Below are positions 31,099 to 42,556 of a stretch of 50,153 nucleotides of DNA, in pieces. Both the position numbers and the translations under genes were made by a program. Numbering within the stretch: the stretch's first letter is position 1; every line of letters begins with the position of its first letter. Source of the DNA: Bremia lactucae (taxonomy: Eukaryota; Oomycota; Peronosporomycetes; Peronosporales; Peronosporaceae); the NCBI RefSeq assembly GCF_004359215.1, contig NC_090620.1:2975652-3025804 (forward strand), in the 5' to 3' direction. The notes beneath the pieces were generated by a model. That model saw only the letters and a program-made list of their open reading frames with translations. It was not told the origin of the DNA and ran no database searches.

Positions 31099-32100
31099 AT
31101 GGCAACTAAGCGTGAGTCACAAGCTGTAAGCACCTTCCTCGATGATGAAGAAATAGTGAACTATGAAAATCTCACTCCATCGGCGGATGAGAAAAATGAG
31201 CGTCGCTCTTACACGCCTCCTCACGAGGATGAACGTCGGCGGGCTCCGAATTCGTTCCTAGAACGTGGTGCCTCCGATGTATCAACTGCATTGCGCAGGG
31301 CACATGACCCTGAGTTCAACGTTATCACGGTCCCGCTCGATGAAGAGCAAGAGCGGGCAATCCTCATAGAGGAACAAGCTATCGTCGAGCTGCAGAGACA
31401 GCGAAAGCTAAACCTCACAATGAATACCAATTCACTCCACTAAGCGTGGAAGAGCGTCTCAAGGAGATCACGGGTCACGGCTTGGCCATCTGGATCTTCA
31501 ATCCCACGTCGAGGACGCCAGAGAAGTTCGCTACTCACGAGGTTCTCTATGTTCGATACCTTACACCAAAGGTAATGACGCGAAGTCAGTATCTGACTTG
31601 TTTGTGTGATCAGGCACATGGGGCTTCGGTGACCTCAATTTGTGTTATTCCGATCGTTTTATTTTCAAAACGAATCAAAAAGCAAAACGACGCATCGTTT
31701 GAGAGCTGGGTGGTACGTCAATCTCCCAAGAGTTTTCAGTAGAGGAGGACCCCAGTCACATCACCAAATACTGTTATTGGCCCTTACGACGGCGTCCCTT
31801 TAAAAGTATCTCCATGTGAACCAGAAGGTTTTCTCGCGCATCAAGTAGCACAGGAGGGCGAAAATCTCGACGAAAGCATTTGATGCTCTAAACACGAGGT
31901 GCAACTTCTTTGTGAGGTCCTTGCTCGGGTTGAGAGCTCGTTTGAGGCGGTTCGGGACCGTCTTTTGATGCTGGAACATCAGCAACCTCGTTTAGAGGGT
32001 CAGCGGGACATACTGGTGTAGATGCAGCAGTCTGCGGCACGGCCGTCTTTTTCGGCCCAAGCGCCTCCAAGTCCAAATGGGAAGGGTTTCGATATGGCTA
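31099..32100 (+). pseudogene. Antisense ORF of element A4 (most complete N-terminus)
   Basis: Starts at an ATG about 105 bases inside the 3' LTR. The first 114 codons are open: MATKRESQAVSTFLDDEE, an acidic and disordered stretch, DERRRAPNSFLERGASDV, then a Glu-rich helix (DEEQERAILIEEQAIVEL). A frame change near 31430 leads into a conserved central block (GLAIWIFNPTSRTPEKFATH, VRYLTPKVMTRSQYLT), which ends at a stop at 31740-31742. Beyond it the sequence matches the A1 antisense ORF (QSPKSFQ, PLKVSPCEPEG) down to the coiled coil. The same N-terminus appears at 46.7-46.9 kb (A3) and the block resembles family D. Confidence 0.6.
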
Positions 32101-33112
32101 GGAAGCCGACGTAGAACACTGGGTGTGTACGCAGCTTGCTAGGAAGGTTCAGCGTGTACGCTGGGCCCTACTTGGCCACGACCGTAAATGTCTAATAAAG
32201 CGCGGGCGCAATTTGGTCTTGAAGACCGAAGAAGCCAAGTAAGTAGGTAAATTTTTAGCGTTCAATAGATCGCGGTCTCCGACCGCATAAGAATTTATAC
32301 AGCTTCTGCCTTTAGCATCTGTTTGTTCTTTTTGTTTGCCTTGGCTATCACTCGTTGTATCCCTTACATGTCTTAAGACACTAAATCGCGTCGCGAGAAA
32401 CTCGATTACTTGTTTCCGAACGGTAACAGGGCTGACATCAGCAAGCCTATTGGCTAATTCACCCCCACCAAGCCCTGAGCCACGCAGTGGGATCGTTAAC
32501 GAAACACATCATTTTCAGGCTATTTTCCGTTCTATGGCAACGATCTTACCCGTTGACATAGAATGGAGTATAGCCTAAAGAGGGGTGTACAGCGTTATTT
32601 AACGCAAACTCCACCACTGGGAGTATGGAGCTCCAGCGCTTTAATGTCTGAGCACACACACTGCGTAAAACGTCTTCACTGACGCGATCGACACGCTTAG
32701 TTGGACCATCGGTCTGCGGATGGTCCGCAGTGGACATATCTAAATCTGGTGCTAAGCACTCTGAAAATTGATTTCCAAAATTTACCAGTGAAACGGGGGT
32801 CCCGATCCGAAACAATTGCCACTGGCAAACCGTGTTGTCGTAACACGCGATCGATTAACAGCCTTGCTGTACCTTTACCACCAATGGTATCCGGCACAGC
32901 CGCTAAACGAGCCATTTTGCTTATTCGGTCAACAGAGACCATTATGCCGTGTTACCGGCCGAATCTTTCGGCCGAACCAAAATCTATACTAATGGACTCT
33001 CAACGCCCTGTGGGTACGGGCAGACTTGCCAGTGGTGCAGCAGTATGTGTCGAGGGCTTTACCCGTTGGCAAGTTTTGCATGTGCGAACGTATTTCTGTT
33101 TATTCACTGCAG
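31888..33112 (-). pseudogene. A4 integrase with degenerate C-terminus
   Basis: From the right: the end of the zinc-binding module (VRTCKTCQRVKPSTHTAAP), the core (DRISKMARLAAVPDT, IVSDRDPRFTGKFW with the second catalytic D), then DMSTADHPQTDG with PTKRVDR, where lysine replaces the final catalytic glutamate, and VVEFALNNAVHPSLGYTPF. A frame break separates the last two parts. The chromodomain region near 31.7-31.9 kb is eroded. Confidence 0.85.
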
Positions 33113-33383
33113 ACTGAAGGTCATCACGTACAAACCGGGTGATGGCTTGACTTTGGAAAATAAACTCCGACACAGTCATGACGTTAAGTGGTCGCGCCAA
33201 ATCAAGTTGGTAGTAGGCAAATTGGTCCTCGAAGACTGTTCAGCAAGTGACTGCGCAGTCCATCGAGATAACGGGGACATCGAGATAAGGGGGACGCCAC
33301 GCTTCGTGGAGTCAAAACAGCAGACTTCGCCTTGACGGGTGTTTATGTTCGCGCTCAAAATACCGTGCACGCTTCTTGGCATA
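33113..33383. other. Boundary region between A4 and E-2, no gene seen
   Basis: Only short frames. It contains no match that I can place elsewhere in the window. Confidence 0.35.
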
Positions 33384-33668
33384 TTACCGCAGTCGAAAAG
33401 GCATCGATGAAGACTTCGCGTTCGTCCTCATTAAGGCTATGACGCCTGAATGAGTCAAACAACCGAAAATTTTATTGTTCGATAGCCAGTCCAGACCAAC
33501 AAATAGAGTTGCCCTTAGTGGAAAAATAAATTTTCTTTTGGGGATCGCAACACAGAGTATTGCGGTCCCTCTCCCCTTGGCATGTGTAAGTATAAAGGTC
33601 AACGTTCCTTTCAAAGTGATCTGTAGCATCACTTCGTCCCTAGTGATGCATCGTATGCGCAAGCGCAA
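33384..33668 (-). pseudogene. Copy of the unrecognised E-1 ORF, inverted
   Basis: Minus-strand frame of 94 codons with LKGTLTFILTHAKGRG and LFVGLDWLSNNK, homologous to plus-strand 16040-16215. In E-1 it runs against pol, here with it. The junction with the rest of E-2 is at ATGCGCAAGCGCAAAT (33656), also present at 17184. Confidence 0.45.
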
Positions 33669-33943
33669 ATAATTCTGAATGGGAATGACGACAGGAAGGG
33701 TGTCGCCGGTAATGGCTGTGTAATACAGAAGGCCATTGCATATTGTGTCTCGTTCTCATTAAGATCCATAAAAAACAAACAATTCTTTAGAGGATTAATG
33801 TGATGAATTTCTGAAATAATTCGGTAAGCGCTTTGAAAGCTTAATCTTCTTTGTAGGCTCGTTTGATGTCGTTAAGCAATGTTGACGACGGAACACTGTT
33901 GCAACAGTGGCATAATGGACAGTATTGAATTGGCGCAGCCGTC

Positions 33944-34408
33944 TTAAATTAACAGGTCGTCGCGAAAGCGCATCAGCGACGATATCAAGTTATCCTGGTT
34001 GTATTCAGAAGAGAATTTAAACTGAGCGAAGAAAGAAAACCACATCGCTATTCCTTGCGAGAGGTGTAGACTGTTAGCGGACATGCGTAAAGACGCATAT
34101 TCCGTACGTGAAAAAGAAACCACATCGCTATTCCTTGCGAGAGGTGTTGACTGTTTACGGACATGCATAAAGACGCATAATCCGTATAAAGAATAAAGGG
34201 ACCCTTAACTTAGCCAGTGCATATTTCAAGGCAAGGAGTTCCTGTCATGCACTAGATAATTGTGCTTCTCAGATTGAAGCTGACGCAACTGGTAGCAGAC
34301 GACACGCTCTGCGCCGTCTGTGTGATATTTTATTAACGCACAGTCGATTGCAAAATCGCTGGCATCAAAGACCATATGATACGGTCTGTCTTGGTCCACA
34401 ATCACCAT
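33944..34408 (-). pseudogene. E-2 RNase H with internal 80-bp tandem duplication
   Basis: Encodes VFDASDFAIDCALIKY, CYQLRQLQ and, in a second frame, SLHLSQGIAMWFSFFAQFKF. An 80-base segment (34031-34110) is repeated in tandem (34111-34190) within the domain, which by itself breaks the protein. Confidence 0.75.
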
Positions 34409-34439
34409 ATTAGCGATTGCATCCAGCTTTGCTTGATAT

Positions 34440-35460
34440 CCTCAAAGGAATGCTGACAATCAGCGTTCCATATTATTACTCATTTTACATTTTGGTTTAA
34501 CAACCAAAAATTATGTACTGCCATTTCGGCATAAAATGCCGCTAAGCCGATGAGATTTGAAGTCCTTACAACGACTGGCACATGCCAGTCCTGTTCGCCT
34601 TGATTTTCAAAATCAGCCGTCTACCGTGTTTACTTAAGAAGTGGTAGTTCGATTGCTGCGATTATACACTTTTACAGATTTGCATTCAATTTTGAGTACG
34701 CGCGAGTGTAAGAAACTTTTGGACTCGTCGGAACGATGTACTTCAACGTCCGATTTTGAGTCATGGTTCTGATATAAATGCAGGCGTTATCAAAACAATT
34801 GTATCAAAAGCTCGCAACAATTTTAATCAATTGATTAAAAATCTGAAGAATATGACATGGGCATTACCAAGCACCTGTGGCGGCTTAATTAGCCACTTCA
34901 AAAGCATATTGCTTTGAAGTGCTTACTGCTGTGACCAAAATATCCTGTTTACGCATCAGGATCTGCTAGAATCTGTACATCAGTTCAATGAAAAGATAGT
35001 ACATATACTCTTTGACACACCGTCTTCGATTACATATTTTCGTGGAATCAGCGTACCGTTGCAGCGTTCAATTTTTAAATGCACAAAGAAAGTCGGAGAG
35101 CGATGTGTAGTGGTTTATTTCTTCACATGGCCCCGCTGCTAAGCTACCGTCTTAAATTGTCAATAGCTAGTACTTAGTCACGAAGCAGTGACCATTGCTT
35201 CATGGCACAGAAATTCGAACCTAATATCAGGTCAATTTCGCGTCGAGTACTTTATCCTTCAGCAACTCGCACGGTATCGAATCAGGGAACACACTGAGTT
35301 TGATCAAACTCTATACAAAGGATTTGTTTTCAGCGATTCTCACGATTAAGTCTTACAAAGTCAAATCCGAGACTTCTCATCGAGGACACTTCCGTCCGTC
35401 GATGAGCTGCTGAGAACGCGTTTGTTCTCAGGAATTACTATTGCCGACCGAATAACGGCC
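34440..35460 (-). pseudogene. E-2 reverse transcriptase remains
   Basis: Colinear nucleotide homology with 17880-18740 and 22500-23560. No intact catalytic motif was read. Confidence 0.55.
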
Positions 35461-35639
35461 ATGCACTCGTCTTCGGTAACTAGTGCGCAGATCTCTCTGA
35501 CTTTGCCACTACGCAGATCACGCAAGATACACTTTATCCGTTGTTTACTAAGACTTTAAATGTCTCAGCTTCGTATTTCATACTTCTTTCCTGATGGATT
35601 TAGGGACTTATTTTCATAGAATCATGGGGACTTCTCCTT

Positions 35640-37140
35640 CAAGTTTTATTGGACTTAGTATCTTATTTATATGGTGAGTAGCCCACAACTGCATCTAGCT
35701 GTGGTTGCGCAACCTCAGCGAAATCCTCAACGATCGACTCCAGTTGATCTAGGACTTTCGCACTGTCTTTTGTAGACAGACGTTATCAATATACTTGGAT
35801 GTTGCTTTCGAAGCATAAATCCTTATTTCGGTTCATTCAACTTATTCGAGTGGTCGAACATCGACTCTGACTGTGCTTGTGCCCAGCCATCGGAATTTAA
35901 CTTCACGGTTAACCACAAGTGAGGCCATAGCACCGATTGGCGTCAGATGAAACTGTTCGATGTCCCACAATCCAGGGGCCTTAGGGACAATTTATTTCCC
36001 AATTTAATTTTTAAGGTGATGAGGATAACCTCATCACCTGGGGCAGTCACACACAATGTTTGTATGTGAGGAGCAACTTTCGTTGAAAGGCCTGCAAATT
36101 CTTTTGTCGTTGCTGGATCAGTGGGGCGGTTTGCACCTACTGACCCTGGTACTACACTCATAGGTTTAGTCGCCCGTTTTTTGACAACGATTGTATTTTT
36201 GCAATCTATATGCTAGAAGTCGACAGGTTCTATAAGTTCGTTTTTTGCCGTCTGTGGGGACGATAAGCACCAGAGTGGACGAAAGCCTGTTTCAGGCTAA
36301 ACTTCTCCTGTTCCGCTAAAAAGACCGCTGATCAATCGTCTCTTATTCAAGCTGGAACAGGTGGGTCTTAACAGGAGCGTCGACAAGACCCATAATAAAC
36401 ACAGTTACCTGTGTGTGCTTATCAAGTGGTTGACTTACGATGCAGCTAACTAAGAAATGTGTACGTTAGGCATAAGCGTGAAGCTCACGTTTGCTCTGCC
36501 TTAAATCCATGAGCCCTGCTCGAGTCCTGAATCCGGTACGTTGTGGCTTAAAGGTTTGCCCGGGCTTGAAGACCTCATAAGACCTAAACTAAAATATGTC
36601 GTGAAGCTTGAGCTTTAAGCCCAGATTTTGCTTGTTCTGCCAAGTTGGATATATCAAACTTCACTTTCGTCGCATCGTCATCGATGCGGCGAGCTTCAAT
36701 GGCATCGTTTCGCTCGACGAACCATCTTGATTGGGAGTTGCTTTGAACTGTCTTAAACTTATAGTTTTTTATCTTTAAGCTTTCGGTTCGACGAGAAAGC
36801 GTCGGCTCGCTAGCAGCATGTAAATGTTACTGTTGCTCTTATTGTTGAGCACTCATCACCTCTGTGTGTTGAGAGCTATGCTGGTGAAGCAAGGTTACTT
36901 TTTCTTTGTGCTCGTCGACTACAGCCGCATGTTGATTGGCTCCTAGTAGACCGAGCAACATGACGCTAACGGCTGGCCCACCTACGACCGAACTCATGGG
37001 TTCGATCGTTCTCATTCAAATGAGTGAATCTTTCACGCGTTGCCTTCGTGAGGGGTTTGAAAGCTCTCTCCTTCTTCATCCAACAAGCCCATCTTAGATG
37101 GAACGTCTGTAAATCGTTGAACGGACTTCGTAGTGCTACC
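35640..37140 (-). pseudogene. E-2 retropepsin and gag remains
   Basis: The frame 36161-35943 ends in LRPLDCGTSNSFI, a retropepsin active-site loop of the D-x-G type, preceded by the strand ILITLKIKLGNKLS. Sequence at 36240-36420 matches the gag part of E-1. Both are split by stops, and no long gag frame survives between 36420 and the LTR. Confidence 0.65.
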
Positions 37141-37143
37141 AGG

Positions 37144-37440
37144 TGTAACGGGGCACCTTTTGCTTGGGCTGATAATAGTACCAGCCAATCTACACTGATT
37201 GCAGCGAAGGTGGAGTTCCCCGATTACTTCACGTACACTGACGTGCAGAGCAAGATAATACGTAGCTAAGAAGTCTTAGGTACTCTAGATCGATACAAAG
37301 GCTTTAGTATAGAGAAAAAAATAAAATTGTATTAATATTTACTTCTTACATATCGATCTTTTATCTACTGACTTGATTATATAAAAACGACCTATGCTCA
37401 GCGATTCCATGCGCACCATGCAGAGCAACTTTTAAAAAAA
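37144..37440 (-). repeat. LTR_B of E-2 (5' LTR), outer end diverged
   Basis: Ends (minus strand) GGTGCCCCGTTACA and is followed after CC by TGGTAGCACTA, the same primer-site-like sequence as in A1. It contains CACGTACACTGACGTGCAGAG as in the other copies. The LTR start could not be located. Confidence 0.7.
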
Positions 37441-38940
37441 TAATGATATTTCGGCCGAGTTTTACATAAAAAAATGCTATATATATGCACCATTTTTCCT
37501 TGAATTCACACACTATTTTATTTTGTATTTGTATAAGCAAGGAGTACCTTTAGAATACTCAGCTTGTCTTTAAAGAGCGCAGTCTTTTGTGAGATCTGCT
37601 CAATCACCTGGTGGCGCTTGAGTATCCTTAGTATTACAACCTCTTTTATCGGCATGCCCTGCCAAATCCACACGAAAGTATTCCGACTTCCTTACATAAC
37701 GATTCAACTGTGGCGTACTACGGAATGGTCAGAGCATCTTTTACAGACCACTGGATACACGGCATCTGCACCAATACAACTGCGAGTACTCGCTCTCAAG
37801 AGCTTCTTGCCTTCCGACACCGATTTGGAATGATATAAAGTTTCTTTCGGGCGAAAGAGCAACGCAATACCGAATATGTAAAACACCACCACACCACGAA
37901 TGAAGAAGGCATCCCAATGGCATAACACTTTGAAGAAATCGTTAATAAATTGACATGTAGAGTATTTTAAATTTTTTCACTGTCGAAAATGGAATCAAAG
38001 ACTCAATGAACAGACTTAAGAATCATCGTTTAACAAGTCGGCTCAGTAAAGTGTTGATTAATGTGAAACAAACAGCATGCGTGGGCAAACAAATTTATAA
38101 GAGCGCGCGAAATGCGGCGTTATCAACTTGCAACGCTGGTCGTAAGTACTCAAGCAGGAGCGAGTCAATGATGCTATTCACATGCAATTACAAATCACCA
38201 TAAACTTAAGATTCAAAATACCAAAAAAGCGAGAGGTTTTGTACGTATTGCTGATATAAAAGGCAGCACCCTTTTCTTCCACGTGCGCGAGCAGTACACA
38301 AGAAACGCACCACGGAAAAGGATGCGCGGAGGGACTTTCAACGCAAGATGAGCAGCATGTACCTCTGTCGTATGACTAAACTTGGCCATGGCAATGCATT
38401 TTGCAAGCTATGTAAACTTGGTTTTCAGCATGGCCTTGGAGTAACAAGTGAAGCCACTTTATCGAAGTTGCTGTGAGCTCAGCTTTTCAAGTGGTACTTC
38501 CGACACTAGACGACTAAAGAACTCTTCTCTGGCTATTGCCAATAATTCTCTACAGACGTCATTGTGATTTCGTTTTCGAGTATTAAAACATCTTGGTCGG
38601 AGGAGTTACGATCCAAACGAAAATCGTCTCGCGCTTGAGTGTCGCCATTTTATCAATTTTGAGCATTCCGCTGTCTTTACTCTTCTCTTTAATGAGCTGT
38701 TTGCCCGTCACTTGCACGGTTAAGGCATGGCGCACATCTACACGGCCCTGAAGTTCACTTGACGTATCATTTCGAAAATAGAGCAAGTTTCAGAGGTCAA
38801 AAAGACAAAAGAATGGCGCTTCCAGAACGTAATGATGCTGTTATGGACTATGAAAGTAGACGTTTATCATAGGATAAACATTGATAGGGATGCTAATTTT
38901 AACGACAATTTGCTGCGAATCACTCGAACTATGCGTGACA
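37441..38940. other. 1.5-kb region without recognised gene
   Basis: Only short frames, such as 37564-37833 (+), 38006-38203 (+) and 38583-38786 (-). None shows a motif I recognise, and none is matched elsewhere in the window. Confidence 0.4.
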
Positions 38941-39619
38941 CATCATATTTACGTAATTACGAGTTCCGTACTACCCGATGTCGAACGAATTTCACGAGTG
39001 TCTTGCCAGTTGTGGGTACGGGCGTAAAGTGAGTGTGGACATGAGCGACGTTGTGACATCTTTCAACGTTTCATACTGCCGTAACTCTTTCAAACCATTG
39101 GGAAGTCGACACCAATACAAAGTACTTGTGACGCCAGCGTTCGTCAAAGTGTGCGAGTTTCTTAAGCCAGCCGTGCCCGAGCGCCAAGATCCCGTGAAGA
39201 CTGTAGAATCCCGTCGGATTCGAACTTAACATAAACGCGAGGAGATTGAGACATACGAATTACAGGTATTTTCTCGGCACTCGAGCTCGAGGGTACGCAC
39301 TCCTTTGCATCGCGTCTGGGCGCACTATTCGGAAAACGTCAGTATTTTTACATATTACTACCAACCCCAATACTTTATATTTTTCAGAACAAGCAAATAT
39401 TACCACTCGTCACATTGTTTTGTTGCAAAAAATGTCGCACATGTCGCAGTAACATACGGGTAGTTACCTCATCGACTGAGTATTACGCATTGATGTAAAG
39501 GCTGTCACCACGTCAAATTGACGGACGAGGACCCAAAACACAAGTCAATTGTTTTTTTGGCTCAGAACTTATCGCATGTCCGTTCCAATCTCCAGACTTT
39601 GGCCCTTGATTACTTCGAA

Positions 39620-39629
39620 TGATCGATTA
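39620..39629. promoter_or_regulatory. TGATCGATTA, variant of the shared effector palindrome
   Basis: One base differs from TGATCGATCA. It is about 170 bases before the effector ATG. Confidence 0.35.
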
Positions 39630-39753
39630 TAGAGTTCTGCAATCAATTAAACAAGTGTCCACTTATACACGCTTTAATTACACATCCTCGATGCTCTCAG
39701 TCCTCTTTTTACGTGAATTCCAGCAAAAAAAGTTTTTTTAATTAACATGGATT

Positions 39754-39760
39754 TCATTTG
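39754..39760 (+). promoter_or_regulatory. Candidate oomycete initiator (TCATTTG)
   Basis: Loose match to YCAYTYY followed by ATAACTTTCC, 41-47 bases before the ATG. The equivalent element is before the 7826 gene. Confidence 0.35.
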
Positions 39761-39800
39761 ATAACTTTCCTACTACCCGTGCGACTCTTGAAGCTGCGAC

Positions 39801-40283
39801 ATGCTTCTTTCCCGCGCTATATCTGTCGTCGCCCTTCTCGCATGCATTCTTTGTGGGGCGCACGCTCAAGACTCGGAAGCAGATCTCGGGACTCTATTGA
39901 CCACCCTTGACAGTTCGATGGTCACTTCGCAGCGGCTTCTCAGAACGAGCGTGGACTTGGACAACAACGAAGAACGCGTCAAATGGCCATTTCAAAATTT
40001 GGTCACTGATTATCTTAATCAGAAAGCAATCAGGAAAAGTCTCGTAAATCAGGCCAAAAAAACAGTTAACGCTCACGATGAGAACGTATTGGAGGAAGCG
40101 GTGAAGAAGGAGATAAATGCAGGTCGCGTGAAAAATGTCAAGCAAGCGTTAAGCAAACTGAAAAATGGCGATCCCGCAAAAGCTAAACTACAACGACTCT
40201 ACAATGCTGAAATTTTAAGGAATTTACCAAAAACACATAATTCAGGTCAAGTTAGGATCTCGAGGGACAAAGTCAGCAGGTAA
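39801..40283 (+). CDS. Secreted RXLR-EER effector, intact
   Basis: A 160-residue protein. Signal peptide 1-22 (SVVALLACILCGAHA, cleavage probably after AHA), RLLR at 45-48, and NNEER at 55-59, a textbook EER. The C-terminal domain of about 100 residues is Lys-rich and helical, with VKKEI and GDPAKAKLQRLYN matching the 7826 paralogue. No tryptophan-type WY core is obvious. The C-terminus (HNSGQVRISRDKVSR) is longer than in the paralogue. As there, the stop lies inside GTAAGT. Secretion and host delivery follow from the RXLR class; the target is unknown. The gene sits about 200 bases upstream of the LTR of A3. Confidence 0.92.
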   Translation: MLLSRAISVVALLACILCGAHAQDSEADLGTLLTTLDSSMVTSQRLLRTSVDLDNNEERVKWPFQNLVTDYLNQKAIRKSLVNQAKKTVNAHDENVLEEAVKKEINAGRVKNVKQALSKLKNGDPAKAKLQRLYNAEILRNLPKTHNSGQVRISRDKVSR

Positions 40284-40482
40284 GTCGCTATGCAATTTTA
40301 AGTCGAAATTAATTTGGAACTCGATTTGGCTTAAATAATTTAGTTTTTTTTTCTCCACTTGCATTATCTATGATATCAACCTTACACCATATTGAGTGGA
40401 ACATTCCTTGTCGACGTCGAATACTCATTGCTTCGTTGCACAGTCCTCACCAAGCGTGGCTAAACTATATATTAGATGAAAG

Positions 40483-40809
40483 GGTACTTTATGTGTAATA
40501 TACCCTTTTATCTAATATATATTTATTTACTTTAAATCCAATTTATTATGGGTAACAAATGTGGTCGCCGCCAGATATAAATCTGGCGGCCAAAATCTAC
40601 TATCTGAAAGCGATAGAAGCAATTCTAAGGTATATCCTCTTGGGCACTAGTTGCCACTTGGTTCTACGAACCCTTGAACTAGGATTCCTTAAGCTTTAAT
40701 AGCTTGTACGACTCCCTGAATTGTTAAACCCATAATTTCATTAGAATTAAGTGACTCTCTGAGTCTGAAAGTCTTCCTCTGACTTTAGGAGCGAGGTAGC
40801 TCCGCTAAA
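40483..40809 (+). repeat. LTR_A of A3 (5' LTR), first bases lost
   Basis: Ends CTAAA, where other copies have CTACA, followed by CC and a TGG-starting primer-site-like stretch (40812 onward). Confidence 0.85.
40567..40590. promoter_or_regulatory. Palindrome with TATA core in LTR_A
   Basis: Perfect 10-bp arms GCCGCCAGAT / ATCTGGCGGC around ATAA, so the centre reads GATATAAATC with a TATAAA. It is kept in all five LTR_A copies, with small arm changes in some. It probably marks the core promoter of the element. Confidence 0.5.
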
Positions 40810-40841
40810 CCTGGTCGTACTAAGACTAAACCCTCACAAAA

Positions 40842-41800
40842 ATGGAATAGGTTCCAGAACTGTCAGAAGCGCAATGCGCCGCTTATGACAAGCTCAAAAC
40901 CTTATTTGGGCTTGAACACGTGGAATTTTTTATCTCCCAGGGACCAGAGGTCCTGAATGCAAGGCTTGAAGCCTTCATGCGATACGAAGCCTCCCTGATC
41001 GGTCAGGTACATGACCACTTAGCGGCATCTATGCCAACCCAGTACATCTCTGTACCTGACTCAGAGCCGAGGGCTCGCCCTCTAGCTGTAGATGTGAAGA
41101 CATTTGAGGTAAAAGAGAAAGAAATATCCCTTTTTGGATTAGGCAGACGGAAATGTCCATTAATTTCGCCTTGTTCTTAACAGAACGGCAAAATGTGGCT
41201 ATGGCCATTTCCAAACTTGGAGGTAGACCCATGGAGTGGGCACTATCGTACAGCACGTCCATAAACGACGCTTTTTTCTCATGGGATTCGGTGAAACAGC
41301 AAATGAACAGCATATTTGCACCGCCTGATCAGGCTTTTCGCATGCGAGCACGGCTCCTAGCGACTCAACAGGGTAAAAAAAACTAGGGGACTTAGTCCAG
41401 GAGTTGAGAACTTTCATTGCATCCATGCATCAAGACCCGGTGCGAGAAGCAATTGAAGTAACAATCTTTATGGGGGGTCTCGATAAGGGCGTTGCCCGGA
41501 CCGAATTATTTTGATCTCATCCTGCTACTTTCAAAAAGGCAGTTGCCATAGCGCTACGCGCCGAGTTCGACTTTAAGTCTGCTCGCGTTAGCACGCCTGT
41601 TTACCGAACAAGCTTCGAGCACATGGGTTCCAACTTATAGAGCGGAACCCATGGATTTAAGCCTCGTTGAGGAAGGGGAAGAGGCTCTTTAAGCTGTGGA
41701 ACAGCATAAGATCATTCGTAGATGTTATATGTGCGGAAGCACGAAACGTTTACGTCCGGCCAGCCCCTTACGAAGTCATAGTAAAGCGCGAAAGAGCTCC
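40842..41800 (+). pseudogene. A3 gag
   Basis: The ATG at 40842 is followed by GAA and then TAG at codon 3, where A1 has GAG. The frame then runs on through [18 protein letters not shown] and [16 protein letters not shown]. The capsid continues in another frame (41153-41386, FALFLTERQNVAMAISKLGG). The zinc-knuckle site near 41720-41765 has lost its histidine (R) and last cysteine (S). Confidence 0.85.
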
Positions 41801-41934
41801 AACTCCGACCTATATTAAGGATCTGGTACGGTGCGGGGAAACGTCGATACCCAGTAGGTGCGGGGCGCCTTACTTGGGAAGACCTAGGCTCTGTTGAACC
41901 TTTAGGAGGTGAGAATAAACAAAACCTAGCCCCA

Positions 41935-42370
41935 ATTAGCTCAGTGCTTAATAACACGGGGGCGAGAGTACAAGCCTGGCTTGCTAGTTGCTCAAGCGAC
42001 TGTAAAGGGCTTTGGTAAGCCGTGGTGAATCTCAATTGACTCAGGAGCGTCTTGCAATTGTGCTTGACGCCTTTCCCTTGAAGGAAGTCAACAATACTTT
42101 GAGGCGCTTAAGCGCATGAAGGTAATACAATCGCTATCCGCTTAGCGACCGGGACTCGTGTCATTGTTTCCAAATTTCCATTGAACTTAGGTACAAAGTT
42201 TCTGGAATTGACAGTATGGAACGCTGTCTCGTCCTTGATTTGGATTTGAGATATGATCTCATCTTTGGTATGGCCTGGTTTGAACACCATGAGCCATGGA
42301 TCGATTGGAGGTCTAAGACCTTAGGCCATGAACCCACCTTTGCAAGGCAACAAAAGCGCTTTTGGCGCGT
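41935..42370 (+). pseudogene. A3 retropepsin
   Basis: The active-site loop IDSGASCN (about 42035-42058) keeps the canonical D-S-G that A1 and A2 have lost. The domain end is in another frame: YDLIFGMAWFEHHEPWIDW (42250-42306). Frame breaks between them inactivate it. Confidence 0.8.
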
Positions 42371-42556
42371 ATCATTGAATGAGTCTGTCAGTGTTTTAGA
42401 CATTGGTATGTCTCAATATATAAACTCTAATGTTAAAAACATTAATTCTGAGCCCGACTCATCAGAAATAAGTGAAACCGCACGTACTCCGTCGAGTGAC
42501 ACTCGTTGTAATAACGATTCACTGAATGCTGTAAGCATTGTTGACCTAAGGCCGAA

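Larger units (their letters stand above)
30529..33112 (-). mobile_element. Ty3/gypsy element A4 (3' half only)
   Basis: Contains the 3' LTR_A, the antisense-ORF region, chromodomain region and integrase. Everything 5' of the integrase zinc-binding domain is missing, with a sharp break near 33112 against family E sequence. Confidence 0.85.
33384..37440 (-). mobile_element. Ty3/gypsy element E-2 (LTR_B family), degenerate
   Basis: Minus-strand gag, retropepsin, RT and RNase H remains with a 5' LTR_B at about 37144-37440. The 3' side is rearranged: 33384-33650 is inverted relative to E-1, and the region of the antisense ORF is missing. No 3' LTR was found. Confidence 0.78.
38940..40470 (+). repeat. 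Duplicated block carrying an effector gene (partner 6900-8440)
   Basis: Same order of conserved stretches as in the partner. It contains an 83-codon frame at 38978-39229 (beginning MSNEFHECLASCGYGRKV) whose counterpart near 6910-7130 is broken; its nature is unknown. The 3' flank is cut by element A3. Confidence 0.75.

Noticed and set aside
37441..38940. Possible host genes among short frames
   Set aside because: All frames are under 90 codons, without motif or second copy. Nothing supports any one of them.
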